Source of the DNA: Streptomyces sp. NRRL F-4489
GTDB taxonomy: Bacteria; Actinomycetota; Actinomycetes; Streptomycetales; Streptomycetaceae
NCBI RefSeq assembly: GCF_001509485.1
Contig: NZ_LLZI01000113.1
Location: forward strand, 1 to 64,000
Reading direction: 5' to 3'
DNA length: 64,000 nt
Shown: one piece after another, positions 17,648 to 25,451 of the stretch
How positions within the stretch are numbered: position 1 is the first letter of the stretch
How the letters are laid out: every line of letters starts with the position of its first letter
Made by a program: the position numbers and the translations under genes
Notes under the pieces: model-generated
Told to the model about the DNA's origin: nothing
The model's database searches: none
What the model saw: the letters and a program-made list of their open reading frames with translations, nothing else

Positions 17648-19357
17648 TCAGCCGGCGAGCGCTTCCGGTTTGCCCTTGCTCCGCGGCCGCTCGTCGACCA
17701 TCTTGCCCCAGACGATCAACCGAAAGGTACTGGTGAATTCCGGGGTACAGGTGGTCAGGGTGATGTACCGGCCCGGACCGGTGAAACCGGACCCCGGCGG
17801 CACCGGCCCGATCACGCTGGTGTTGCTCGGGGAGGTCTGCGGGAGGATGCTCTCCATCTCGTACGTGTAGTACGCGTTCTGCGTCTCCACGACGATCTTG
17901 TCGCCCTTGGTGAGGCGGTTGATGTAGCGGAACGGCTCGCCGTGGGTGTTGCGGTGGGCGGCGACGGCGAAGTTGCCGGTCTTGTCCCAGGGCATCGCGG
18001 TCTTGATGCCGCTGCTGGCGCCGTAGTGGCCGATCATGCCGTGGTCGAGGACCGTGTTCTTCTCGATGCCTTCGGCGATCGGCGCCTTCATGTCGAGCTT
18101 GGGGATGTACATGATCCCGAAGCGTTCGCCGTCCGCGAGGTTCTTCTTCTCGCCGCGGCCGCTCTCCCACTCGTGCTGGAGGGTGGTGGCGGCGCCGCCC
18201 GCCTCCTCGTCGGCCATCACGTTCGTCCACCACAGCTGGTAGGTGACGAACAGCAGCATCAGCACGCCGAGGGTGATGAACACCTCGCCCAGCGCGCGGC
18301 TGGCGATCAGGCCGGGGCTGTCCTTGGCGGCGCGCTGGGCGCGGCGGGCCTCGACCCGGGTCATGGGGGGCTTGGGTGCCTCGGCGGCCGAGGCGGTGGC
18401 CGGGGCGGCGGCGCGGGTGCCCCGGCGGCCGTGGCGGCCGCCGCGTCGGGTGGCTGCCTGGGCGGCCTTGCGGCGGGCCGCGCGGCCGCCGGTGGCCGGC
18501 AGCGGCGATGTTTCACGTGAAACGGCTGTCGCGGAGCCGGTTTCACGTGAAACATCGGCGTCGCCGGGGCTGCTGGTTTCACGTGAAACATGCGCGCCCG
18601 TTTCACGTGAAACATCGAGGCCGGTTTCACGTGAAACGTAGGGGCTGGTTTCACGTGAAACATGGGCGGCGGTTTCACGTGAAACATCGCCCGGGACGCC
18701 GCCGGCGCCGCGCGGTCCGGCCTGGCGCAGCGCCATGGTCTCGTCGTCGCGGTGCGACGGGGAACCGGCCGCCGCCGTCGGCGCGGGCGGCGCCGGGAGC
18801 AGCGGGGAGATCCTGGGGAGGGGCGCGGTCAGGCCCTCGGGGGCGCCGTACGGCCCGGGTATCGAGGTGCCGGGACGGATGGTGGGCGCGGGGTAGGCGC
18901 CGGTGCCGAGCCCGCCGGACACCTGGCCGTAGGCGTCGGCGTCCGGGCCGGGCCCGCGGTACGGGTCCGCCACCTGCGGGGTGTCGTCGGGGCCGGGCCT
19001 GCGGTGCCGGGCGGCCGGGCGCGGCGGGGCCGGTGGCTGAACCAGAGGCGGGCCGGCCGCCGGCGGCTGGTGGGGCCGGAACCACGGGGAGCCCGCCGCG
19101 GCCGCTCCCCCGCCCGCTCCGCCATCGGCGGCGGCAGCAGCCGGCCGCTCCGGCTCGTAGGGGTCGGGGAGGGGCGTCGCGGCCGGGCCGGGCAGGGGGT
19201 CGTTCAGCGGGTCGTCCAGGCGCTCCACCGCCGCCTCGAACGCGTCGGTCCGCCGGTGGGCGCCGGCGGCCGGCGGATACGGCTCGTGCGGCGCGTACGG
19301 CTGCTCCCCGTGCGGCTCGTAGGGCCGCCCTTCACGCTCGGGGCGCAGGTCGGTCAC
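17648..19357 (-). CDS. Class E sortase with long cytoplasmic extension encoding a parS array
   Basis: A 569-residue protein. The GTG start overlaps the pabA stop (GTGA), so translation is coupled. The C-terminal third is a normal sortase E domain with TM (about 352-376), H468 in AVAAHRNTHG, C537 in TLTTCTP and R546 in STFRLIVWG. The N-terminal 350 residues are disordered, Pro/Ala/Arg/Gly-rich and cytoplasmic. Residues about 225-283 contain seven copies of VSRET, each the translation of a perfect parS site. A Lys/Arg-rich stretch follows just before the membrane. The extension looks dispensable for sorting, and its DNA may matter more than its protein. Unusually long for the family, whose members are usually about 250-350 residues. 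Confidence 0.88.
   Translation of the reverse strand: MTDLRPEREGRPYEPHGEQPYAPHEPYPPAAGAHRRTDAFEAAVERLDDPLNDPLPGPAATPLPDPYEPERPAAAAADGGAGGGAAAAGSPWFRPHQPPAAGPPLVQPPAPPRPAARHRRPGPDDTPQVADPYRGPGPDADAYGQVSGGLGTGAYPAPTIRPGTSIPGPYGAPEGLTAPLPRISPLLPAPPAPTAAAGSPSHRDDETMALRQAGPRGAGGVPGDVSRETAAHVSRETSPYVSRETGLDVSRETGAHVSRETSSPGDADVSRETGSATAVSRETSPLPATGGRAARRKAAQAATRRGGRHGRRGTRAAAPATASAAEAPKPPMTRVEARRAQRAAKDSPGLIASRALGEVFITLGVLMLLFVTYQLWWTNVMADEEAGGAATTLQHEWESGRGEKKNLADGERFGIMYIPKLDMKAPIAEGIEKNTVLDHGMIGHYGASSGIKTAMPWDKTGNFAVAAHRNTHGEPFRYINRLTKGDKIVVETQNAYYTYEMESILPQTSPSNTSVIGPVPPGSGFTGPGRYITLTTCTPEFTSTFRLIVWGKMVDERPRSKGKPEALAG
18510..18685. other. parS: Array of seven perfect parS sites inside a sortase gene
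   Basis: GTTTCACGTGAAAC is present without mismatch at 18510, 18540, 18576, 18600, 18624, 18648 and 18672 (first bases). Spacings are 30, 36, 24, 24, 24 and 24 bp, all multiples of 3 and of 6. On the coding (minus) strand every copy reads V-S-R-E-T. This is the leftmost and densest parS cluster, about 21.5 kb from oriC. ParB should bind it; the site sequence is the established bacterial parS consensus. Confidence 0.95.
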
Positions 19358-20010
19358 GCGCCGGCCTTGCCGACCACCGGGGCAAGCCCCGCCGAACGCT
19401 CCACCGCTCCCTGGTCGCCGCACTCCACCAGCCAGTTGGCCAGCATCCGGTGTCCCCATTCGGTCAGCACCGACTCGGGGTGGAACTGCACGCCCTCGAC
19501 GGGAAGTTCGCGGTGGCGCAGCCCCATGATGATCCGGCCGCCCGGGGCGTCGTCGGCCTCCGTCCAGGCGGTGACGGCCAGTTCGTCCGGGACGGTGCCC
19601 GGCTCGACGGCCAGGGAGTGGTAGCGGGTGGCGGTGAAGGGCGAGGGCAGTCCGGCGAAGACCCCGGCGCCTTCGTGGTGGACCGGCGAGGTCTTGCCGT
19701 GCAGCAGCTCCGGCGCCCGGTCCACCACGCCGCCGTAGGCGACCGCCATCGACTGCAGGCCCAGGCAGACGCCGAAGACCGGGACGCCGGTGGCGGCGCA
19801 GTGCCGGACCATGTCGACGCAGACCCCGGCCTGTTCGGGCGTACCGGGCCCGGGCGAGAGCAGCACCCCGTCGAAGCCGTCCTGGGCGTGGCGCGTGGCG
19901 ACCTCGTCGTTGCGCAGCACCTCGCACTCGGCGCCGAGCTGGTAGAGGTACTGGACGAGGTTGAAGACGAAGCTGTCGTAGTTGTCGACGACGAGAATCC
20001 GCGCGGTCAT
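19354..20010 (-). CDS. pabA: Anthranilate/aminodeoxychorismate synthase component II (glutamine amidotransferase)
   Basis: A 218-residue class I glutamine amidotransferase. It begins ILVVDNYDSFVFNLVQYL and carries SPGPGTPEQAG, the nucleophile C82 in FGVCLGLQS, and the His-Glu pair in VQFHPESVLTEWG. It releases ammonia from glutamine for the synthase component I partner, making p-aminobenzoate (folate) or anthranilate (tryptophan). Component I is not in this window. The position next to DUF881, crgA and pknB matches the actinobacterial gene usually called trpG or pabA (Rv0013 in M. tuberculosis). Its start overlaps the stop of the small membrane protein (ATGA) and its stop overlaps the sortase start. 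PabA versus TrpG cannot be decided by sequence alone. Confidence 0.9.
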   Translation of the reverse strand: MTARILVVDNYDSFVFNLVQYLYQLGAECEVLRNDEVATRHAQDGFDGVLLSPGPGTPEQAGVCVDMVRHCAATGVPVFGVCLGLQSMAVAYGGVVDRAPELLHGKTSPVHHEGAGVFAGLPSPFTATRYHSLAVEPGTVPDELAVTAWTEADDAPGGRIIMGLRHRELPVEGVQFHPESVLTEWGHRMLANWLVECGDQGAVERSAGLAPVVGKAGA

Positions 20011-20183
20011 CGGGTGGCTGCCATCCCTTGGTCGACAGTGACGTCATTGAAGGGGAGCAGCGGCTCCGCCCACGGAAAGACCCACTGGAAGAGCACGAAG
20101 ACCACCGCCAGGACGAGCACCGCGGAGATCAGCGCCTTCACCCACGTGTTGCCCGGCAGATGCCGCCAGATCCAGCCGTACAT
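20007..20183 (-). CDS. 58-residue membrane protein, conserved upstream of pabA
   Basis: Starts at ATG and reads MYGWIWRHLPGNTWVKAL, followed by a strongly hydrophobic segment (about 17-40) and a short tail ending in AATR. Its TGA overlaps the pabA ATG (ATGA), which supports real translation and coupling. The codons are typical for the region. It is a single-pass membrane peptide of unknown function; its aromatic N-terminus would be cytoplasmic by the positive-inside rule. Streptomyces genomes appear to keep a small gene at this place, recalled and not searched. Confidence 0.7.
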   Translation of the reverse strand: MYGWIWRHLPGNTWVKALISAVLVLAVVFVLFQWVFPWAEPLLPFNDVTVDQGMAATR

Positions 20184-20264
20184 GCTGTCGCTGTCCCCTT
20201 GCCGATGCCGTTGACGATGTCGATTGCGACACCAGAGTAAGGGGAGAGGCTGCGGGCGGGTGGG

Positions 20265-20960
20265 TCAGCCGGGCAAAGCCGATGGCCTTCCCTGGGCGAC
20301 GGGTTGGGTGGAATCGAGGTGGGCCCAGGCGATCAGCCGGTGGCTGTGGCCCCATTCCGGTTCGCAGGTGGTGAGGGTGAGGTAGCGGCCGGGGCCGGTG
20401 TAGCCGGACTCCTGGGGGACGGGGTCGAGGACGCCGGTGTCGGTGGGCAGGGTCGTGTAGGGGCGGTTGTCGACGCGGTAGGTGAACCACGTGGTGCCGT
20501 CGGTGAGCACCACGGCGTCACCGGGCCGCAGCCGGGGGAAGTCCTTGAACGGGTCGCCGTAGGTGCGGCGGTGGCCGGCCACGGCGAAGTTGCCGGTGGC
20601 GCCGAGGCGGGCGGTGCGGTCGTAGTGCCCCAGGCCGCGCTGGAGCACCTCGGTGCCGGTGCCCTCCAGGACGGGTTTGGCCCAGTCCGGCCCGAAGCGG
20701 GGGATGTACATCACGGCGAAGGAGCGGCCCGGGGCGTAGCGGCGGGGCGGGGCGGCGGGCGCGGGCGCCGGGGCGGGGGTTCCAGCAGCGGCGACCGGGC
20801 CGGCGGCCCACTGGTCCTGGAGCCGGCCGATCTCGCCGTCCATGGCGCTGTCGGCCCGTACGCCGGTCCAGTAGAGGAGGTAGACGACGAAGAGGACGAT
20901 CAGGGTGCCGGCGGTGACGCAGATTTCGCTGGCCGTCCGTACGATCCACCGCACCGTCAT
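20265..20960 (-). CDS. Class E sortase
   Basis: A 231-residue protein, the third sortase here. It starts at ATG with a very short tail before its TM (about 11-32). An Ala/Pro-rich spacer (about 54-73) precedes the catalytic domain. H130 lies in NFAVAGHRRTYG, C199 in LTLTTCEPEWG and R208 in HSHRLIAW, so the triad is complete. It differs from the other two after the Cys (CEP instead of CTP), which suggests older divergence or different specificity. It lies just downstream of the DUF881 gene (36 bp gap), and about 80 bp upstream of the small membrane protein gene on the same strand. Confidence 0.9.
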   Translation of the reverse strand: MTVRWIVRTASEICVTAGTLIVLFVVYLLYWTGVRADSAMDGEIGRLQDQWAAGPVAAAGTPAPAPAPAAPPRRYAPGRSFAVMYIPRFGPDWAKPVLEGTGTEVLQRGLGHYDRTARLGATGNFAVAGHRRTYGDPFKDFPRLRPGDAVVLTDGTTWFTYRVDNRPYTTLPTDTGVLDPVPQESGYTGPGRYLTLTTCEPEWGHSHRLIAWAHLDSTQPVAQGRPSALPG

Positions 20961-20996
20961 CCGGCCGCCCCTCCCCGCCGTCCCGCGGGGCGCGGG

Positions 20997-21767
20997 TCAC
21001 GGCTTCACAGGCTGTGCGTAGTGCAGGTCCACTGTGCCGGAGTAGCCGGGGAGAGTCACCGCCTCGTGCTGGTCGACTTTCCAGCCGAGGCCGTAGGCGT
21101 TGACGTACTGGAGGTAGTTCTGGATGGCCGGGGAGGCGGTCAGGGCGCGGCTGAGGGCGTCCCGGTCGCCGACCGCGGTGATCTTGTAGGGCGGGGAGTA
21201 GACGCGGCCCTGGAGGATCAGGGTGTTGCCGACGCAGCGGACCGCGCTGGTGGAGATCAGCCGCTGGTCCATGACCTTGATGCCCTTGGCGCCGCCGTGC
21301 CAGAGGGCGTTGACCACGGCCTGGAGGTCCTGCTGGTGGATGACCAGGTCGTTGGGCTGGGGGTCGGGGATGCCGGGGATCTTCGGGGTGGCGTTCGGCG
21401 GGGCGTCGGTGAGGGTGACGGTCAGGCCGGGACCGGTCAGCGGCCGGCTGCCGGCGCTCTTCTCCAGCGCCTTGAGCCGGGCCTCGGCGCCGGCGGAGGG
21501 GGCGGTGTCGCGGCGGGCCAGGGCATCGACCTCGGCGCGCAGGCCGGCGTTGCGCTCGTCCTGGAGGCCGTTCTTGTGGCTGCGTTCCTGGATCAGGTCG
21601 GAGAGCCGCAGCATCGAGTCGTCGGACCGGAGGTTGGTGCCGCGGGCGGTGTCGAAGCTCAGCCAGAACAGCAGACCGGCCAGGGCGAAGACCACGAGGG
21701 TGAGGAGGCGGACGGGGCGGAGCCGGGGGCGGGAAGGGCGCCCGGGGGAGCCGGCGGTGGTGCTCAA
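20997..21767 (-). CDS. DUF881 family membrane protein
   Basis: A 256-residue protein from a TTG start. One N-terminal TM (LLTLVVFALAGLLFWLSF, about 22-40) is followed by a coiled-coil stretch (about 50-105, LRLSDLIQERSHKNGLQDE onwards) and the extracytoplasmic DUF881 domain (GPGLTVTLTDAP, then DLVIHQQDLQAVVNALWHGGAKGI). The family recurs near division and origin genes in actinobacteria and resembles YlxW/YlxX of Bacillus. Its divergent neighbour is crgA, as in mycobacteria (Rv0011c-Rv0012). A role in cell division or wall assembly is likely but unproven. Confidence 0.88.
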   Translation of the reverse strand: MSTTAGSPGRPSRPRLRPVRLLTLVVFALAGLLFWLSFDTARGTNLRSDDSMLRLSDLIQERSHKNGLQDERNAGLRAEVDALARRDTAPSAGAEARLKALEKSAGSRPLTGPGLTVTLTDAPPNATPKIPGIPDPQPNDLVIHQQDLQAVVNALWHGGAKGIKVMDQRLISTSAVRCVGNTLILQGRVYSPPYKITAVGDRDALSRALTASPAIQNYLQYVNAYGLGWKVDQHEAVTLPGYSGTVDLHYAQPVKP

Positions 21768-21944
21768 CGTACCCTTACTCCTTACGACGCCGCGGACGCA
21801 CTACGCTAACGGACGCCCGGGAAGGAAATCCGTTCCCCTCGTGTCCGTACCCTGGCTCCCGTCCGGTACCGCTCCGCGCGGTGGGGGGACCGCCCGTTCG
21901 CCGTGGAGAGCGGGGGGAGCAGCACATCGACAGGAGAGTTCCTC

Positions 21945-22199
21945 GTGCCGAAGTCACGGATCCGCAAGAAGGACGACTTCACGCCGCCGCCGGCGAAGAC
22001 CACCAGCCTGAAGCTGAACTCCGGCCGGGGCTGGGTCGCGCCGCTGATGCTGGCGATGTTCCTGATCGGGCTCGCGTGGATCGTGCTGTTCTACGTCTCC
22101 GAGGGCGATCTGCCGGTCAAGGCGATGGGCAACTGGAACATCGTGTGCGGGTTCGGCTTCATCGCGGTGGGGTTCGGCGTCTCCACGCAGTGGAAGTAG
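21945..22199 (+). CDS. crgA: Cell division inhibitor CrgA
   Basis: An 84-residue protein from GTG with AGGAG 8 nt upstream. It opens with the charged [15 protein letters not shown] tail and has two TM segments (about 33-55 and 64-82), the diagnostic CrgA layout and length. In Streptomyces CrgA sits in the membrane, coordinates growth with septation and antagonises FtsZ ring formation in aerial hyphae. In mycobacteria it recruits PBPs. It is divergent from the DUF881 gene and converges on the rhomboid gene through a region holding DnaA boxes. Confidence 0.95.
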   Translation: MPKSRIRKKDDFTPPPAKTTSLKLNSGRGWVAPLMLAMFLIGLAWIVLFYVSEGDLPVKAMGNWNIVCGFGFIAVGFGVSTQWK

Positions 22200-22240
22200 C
22201 GCGGGGCTTTAAGGGGGCGTAGCGCAAGTCCTGCCCAAGG

Positions 22241-22440
22241 CCATCCACACAGTTATCCACAGCCGGGGAAAACTTCAGAAGATCTGTGGATAACCCTCTG
22301 GGGGTTGACGCCGGTGTGACCGGCGGCGGGCCCACCGGCCGGCCGCCATCCCCGCTTCTGCCTGCGAAAACGCCGTAGCGTACGGCATCGAGGCGGGTTT
22401 CCGCACAGCATGCACAAGATCCGCCACGCACTGTGGACAA
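22241..22440. promoter_or_regulatory. DnaA-box cluster outside oriC
   Basis: Between the convergent crgA and rhomboid genes lie TTATCCACA (22253-22261), TGTGGATAA (22285-22293) and TGTGGACAA (22432-22440), three exact DnaA-box sequences. A weaker CCATCCACA lies at 22241-22249. The first two perfect boxes face each other, about 23 bp apart. The cluster is 17.6 kb from oriC. It could titrate DnaA or act in regulation. Confidence 0.65.
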
Positions 22441-22456
22441 CGCGGGGAGCGGACCC

Positions 22457-23371
22457 TCAGCCGGTCAGTTGCAGGGTCCGTACCCACACCACGGCGACGA
22501 TCGCGAGCAGCACCACCGCGCACGCCCCGGCGTGCACCAGCGCCCGGCGCTCGCGCGGCGCGTGCACCATCCCGAACGCCACCGCGGCGCCCACGACCAG
22601 CCCGCCGACGTGCGCCTGCCAGGCGATGTTCGGCCACAGGAACGTGAAGGCCAGGTTGAGGACGAGCAGGATCAGCACCGGCCGCATGTCGTAGCGCAGC
22701 CGGCGCATCAGCACGGCCGTGGCGCCCAGCAGCCCGAAGATCGCTCCGGACGCGCCCAGCGAGGGCTGGTTCTGCGCCTCGAGGAGGTAGCTCAGGGCGC
22801 TGCCGCCCAGCCCGGAGAGCAGGTACAGCGCGGTGAAGCGGAGCCTGCCGAGCGCCGCCTCCAGCGGCGGCCCCAGCCACCACAGCGAGAGCATGTTGAA
22901 GCCGATGTGCGCGAACTGCTGGTGCAGGAAGACCGCGGTCAGCAGGCGGTACCACTCGCCGTGGGCGACGCCCACCCACTGGTAGCGGCTGGGGTCGACG
23001 GCCAGGCCGAGCATGTCGAGCCGGCCGACCAGGTCGAAGCCGGACTGCTCGCTCGCGAGCACCGCGAGGAAGAGCGCGACGTTGAGGCCCAGCAGGATCT
23101 TGGTGATGAGCCGCGGGTCGGCGGTGACCGCGCCGCCGGCTATCGTGCGCGGCGCACTGGCCCGCGGGGCGGGGCCCGCGCCGCCGCCGGTGCGGACGCA
23201 GTCCGGGCACTGGAAGCCGACCGAGGCGCTGACCATGCACTCCGGGCAGATCGGCCGCTCGCAGCGGGTGCAGCGGATGCCGGTCGGGCGGTCGGGATGG
23301 CGGTGGCAGCCGGGCAGGCCGTCGTGGCCGTGCGCGTGCTGCGGCTCCTGCGGGCTGCCTGGCTGGTCCAT
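22457..23371 (-). CDS. Rhomboid family intramembrane serine protease with N-terminal zinc ribbon
   Basis: A 304-residue protein. The ATG start was chosen for its GAGGGG ribosome binding site; an upstream ATG adds eight unsupported residues. Residues 34-58 hold six Cys (C34, C37, C42, C45, C55, C58) as CxxC pairs, a B-box or zinc-ribbon-like module common in actinobacterial rhomboids. Six or seven TMs follow. The catalytic dyad is S208 in LGASGAIFG and H254 in WQAHVGGL, and the HIGFNM motif (H155) is present. It would cleave TM segments of unknown substrates. Neighbours ppiA and crgA match the conserved actinobacterial order. Confidence 0.93.
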   Translation of the reverse strand: MDQPGSPQEPQHAHGHDGLPGCHRHPDRPTGIRCTRCERPICPECMVSASVGFQCPDCVRTGGGAGPAPRASAPRTIAGGAVTADPRLITKILLGLNVALFLAVLASEQSGFDLVGRLDMLGLAVDPSRYQWVGVAHGEWYRLLTAVFLHQQFAHIGFNMLSLWWLGPPLEAALGRLRFTALYLLSGLGGSALSYLLEAQNQPSLGASGAIFGLLGATAVLMRRLRYDMRPVLILLVLNLAFTFLWPNIAWQAHVGGLVVGAAVAFGMVHAPRERRALVHAGACAVVLLAIVAVVWVRTLQLTG

Positions 23372-23548
23372 GGGTCCCCTCGTCCTCCTGCTCACCGGGG
23401 CGCCGGCGCGCGCCGCCCGGCGGCGAGCCGCACGCCCGCCCGCCGTCGCCCGGCCCCGCCCCGCGACACGCTGCGCGCCCCGTCTTCCTCATCTACGACC
23501 GGACGGGGCGCGATGGTTCCCCGGACCACCCGGGGAGCGTCAAACCGC

Positions 23549-24076
23549 TCAGCGGGTCTCGATGACCACCGACTCGATGACCACGTCGTTGACCGGGCGG
23601 TCGGTGCGCGGGTTGGTCTGGGTCTCGGCGATGGCGTCCACGACCTTCTTGCTGGCCTCGTTGCTGACCTCACCGAAGATGGTGTGCTTGCCGGTCAGCC
23701 AGGCGGTCGGGGAGACGGTGATGAAGAACTGCGAGCCGTTGGTGCCCGGGCCGGCGTTGGCCATGGCCAGCAGGTACGGCTTGTTGAACGCCAGGTCGGG
23801 GTGGAACTCGTCGGCGAACTGGTAGCCGGGGCCACCGGTGCCGTTGCCCAGCGGGTCACCGCCCTGCAGCATGAAGCCGCTGATCACGCGGTGGAAAACG
23901 GTGCCGTCGTAGAGGGGGGCGGTGGTCGGCTGCCCGGTCTTGGGGTCGATCCACTCCCGCTCGCCCTTGGCGAGTTCGACGAAGTTCTTGACCGTCTTGG
24001 GGGCGTGGTTCGGCAGGAGCCGGAGTTCGATGTCGCCCTGGTTGGTCTTCAGGGTGGCGTACAGCTGCTCAGCCAC
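23549..24076 (-). CDS. ppiA: Peptidyl-prolyl cis-trans isomerase, cyclophilin type
   Basis: A 175-residue cyclophilin from GTG. Core motifs are present: FHRVISGFMLQGGD, GPGYQFADEF, LAMANAGPGTNGSQFFIT and HTIFGEV. These include the catalytic Arg (FHR) and the QF/FF active-site residues, although the Trp associated with cyclosporin binding is not seen near the C-terminus. No signal peptide is visible, so it is cytoplasmic. It catalyses proline isomerisation during folding. The gene is single, about 180 bp downstream of the rhomboid start region, and on the same strand. Confidence 0.94.
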   Translation of the reverse strand: MAEQLYATLKTNQGDIELRLLPNHAPKTVKNFVELAKGEREWIDPKTGQPTTAPLYDGTVFHRVISGFMLQGGDPLGNGTGGPGYQFADEFHPDLAFNKPYLLAMANAGPGTNGSQFFITVSPTAWLTGKHTIFGEVSNEASKKVVDAIAETQTNPRTDRPVNDVVIESVVIETR

Positions 24077-24364
24077 GGTCTACCTTCCATAAGTCTTCAC
24101 TGACGGTCCCCGATCCTCGCATGAAGCGGGTACCGGCTGCCGGGCCGCCACCTCTTGTGGCACGTCGCACTGATTTCCCGCGTGGGACGAGCACCGCGTG
24201 GCATTGTCGTCACAAGACTCCGGAAGGTCCGCAATGACCCGGATGCCCGCCCGCGCATGCCGTACGCGTACGAAGCGGGCATGCTCGTCAATCGGGTGGA
24301 CAGGCGACACAGCACAGGGGGAAGCAGCCCCCGGACCCGGACACCACCGAGGAGGAGGATCCCC

Positions 24365-25084
24365 GTGACCCGCAAGGACAGCGTGCGCGCCGCGACCCAC
24401 ACGGCAAAGGACGGCGTGCGGCACGCAGCGGAGGTGGTGGCTCCCTATGCCGGTACGGCCAAGGACGCCGCTGTCCACTACACGCACGAGGCCCGCGCCC
24501 GGCTGGCCCCCAAGGTCGCCGAGGCCGCCCACCAGGCCCGTGCCCAGTACGGCTGCCACGTCGCCCCGCGCATCGAGCACGCCCGCGGGGCGCTGCCGCC
24601 GAAGGTGGACGCGGCGGCGGCCAAGGCGGCCCGCCGCACCCGCAAGGCGGCCCGGCAGGCCGCCGAGTTCACCGCCCCGCGGCTGGAGAACGCGGTGGCC
24701 GGTGCCCGCGCGGCCGCCGAGCCGGTGCGCGACGAGGCGCTCGCCCGGGGCGCCGCGGCGCTGGCCGCGCTCCGCGGCCAGGTGACCGCCGAGGAGATCG
24801 CCAAGCTCCAGAAGAAGCAGCGCCGCCGGTGCGCCTGCGGCCGGGCCGCCAAGCGGCTGGCCCTGCTGGGTGTCCTCGCGGCCGGCGCGGTGGCCGCCTG
24901 GAAGTGGTGGGACAAGCAGGCCAACCCGGACTGGCTGGTCGAGCCGCCGGCCCCCACCGAGGTCGGCGACCGCGCCCACCTCAGCTCCGTCGACGGCAGC
25001 CAGAGCAGCCCGCTCGCCCCCGATGTCCAGGCCAAGCAGGACGAAAAGGACTCCGGCGACCGCGACGGCGACACCCCGGCCTGA
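24365..25084 (+). CDS. DUF5324 family membrane-anchored protein
   Basis: A 239-residue protein from GTG after a strong GAGGAGGAGG. Residues 1-140 are a repetitive Ala/Arg/Lys/Glu-rich amphipathic helix resembling apolipoprotein or LEA-type repeats (HTAKDGVRHAAEVV, APRLENAVAGARAAAEP). A basic patch KKQRRRCACGRAAKR precedes one short TM (LALLGVLAAGAVAAWKWW, about 166-183). The tail is acidic. The helices would lie in the cytoplasm, possibly on the membrane surface. Found mainly in Streptomyces as far as I recall; function is unknown. It is transcribed away from ppiA. Confidence 0.8.
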   Translation: MTRKDSVRAATHTAKDGVRHAAEVVAPYAGTAKDAAVHYTHEARARLAPKVAEAAHQARAQYGCHVAPRIEHARGALPPKVDAAAAKAARRTRKAARQAAEFTAPRLENAVAGARAAAEPVRDEALARGAAALAALRGQVTAEEIAKLQKKQRRRCACGRAAKRLALLGVLAAGAVAAWKWWDKQANPDWLVEPPAPTEVGDRAHLSSVDGSQSSPLAPDVQAKQDEKDSGDRDGDTPA

Positions 25085-25100
25085 CCCCGCCACCGCCACT

Positions 25101-25136
25101 ACCGGGCCGTGCCCCTGCCAGGGGGCGCGGCCCGGT
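25101..25136 (+). terminator. Terminator of the DUF5324 gene
   Basis: Stem of 15 bp with one G-T pair (ACCGGGCCGTGCCCC against GGGGCGCGGCCCGGT), starting 17 nt after the stop codon. No T-tract. Confidence 0.8.
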
Positions 25137-25203
25137 GGCGTATGCCTGGGGGCGCCGACGCGGCCCGGCGATCGCGCGCCGGCCGGCCCGGGCACCGGCA
25201 TGC

Positions 25204-25242
25204 AAAAAGCCCCTCCGACCGCGTATCCACAGGTCAGAGGGG
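25204..25242 (-). terminator. Intrinsic terminator of tRNA-Ala
   Basis: On the minus strand a CCCCTCTGACC stem pairs with GGTCGGAGGGG (one mismatch) and is followed by CTTTTTG, a classical hairpin plus T-tract just 3' of tRNA-Ala. Confidence 0.88.
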
Positions 25243-25249
25243 TAGGGGG

Positions 25250-25322
25250 TGGAGCCTAGGGGAGTCGAACCCCTGACATCTGCCATGCAAAGACAGCGCT
25301 CTACCAACTGAGCTAAGGCCCC
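25250..25322 (-). tRNA. tRNA-Ala (anticodon TGC)
   Basis: A 73-nt tRNA. The acceptor GGGGCCT pairs with AGGCTCC, A is the discriminator, and CCA is not encoded. The D arm is TAGCTCAGTTGGTAGAGC. The anticodon stem CTGTC/GGCAG encloses TTTGCAT, giving TGC. The T arm contains GTTCGACTC. The G3-U70 wobble pair, the identity element of alanine tRNA, is present. Confidence 0.97.
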
Positions 25323-25451
25323 TTCGCCGAACAGGGTACCCGGTGTCGGGCCGCTTTCCCGACCGGGTATCGCCGCGCACGGTCGCTCTCCGTAGGATGC
25401 TCCGCGAGATTCGCGGCAGCGAAGCGCGATCGGGGATACAGGGGAGACGGC

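Noticed and set aside
18510..18685. CRISPR-like array
   Set aside because: Repeats are 14 bp, palindromic and identical to the parS consensus, spacers are 10-22 bp and in coding frame, and no cas genes are near.
17648..20047. 799-codon sortase frame covering pabA
   Set aside because: The first 230 codons are the shadow of pabA in another frame. The GTG overlapping the pabA stop is the natural start.
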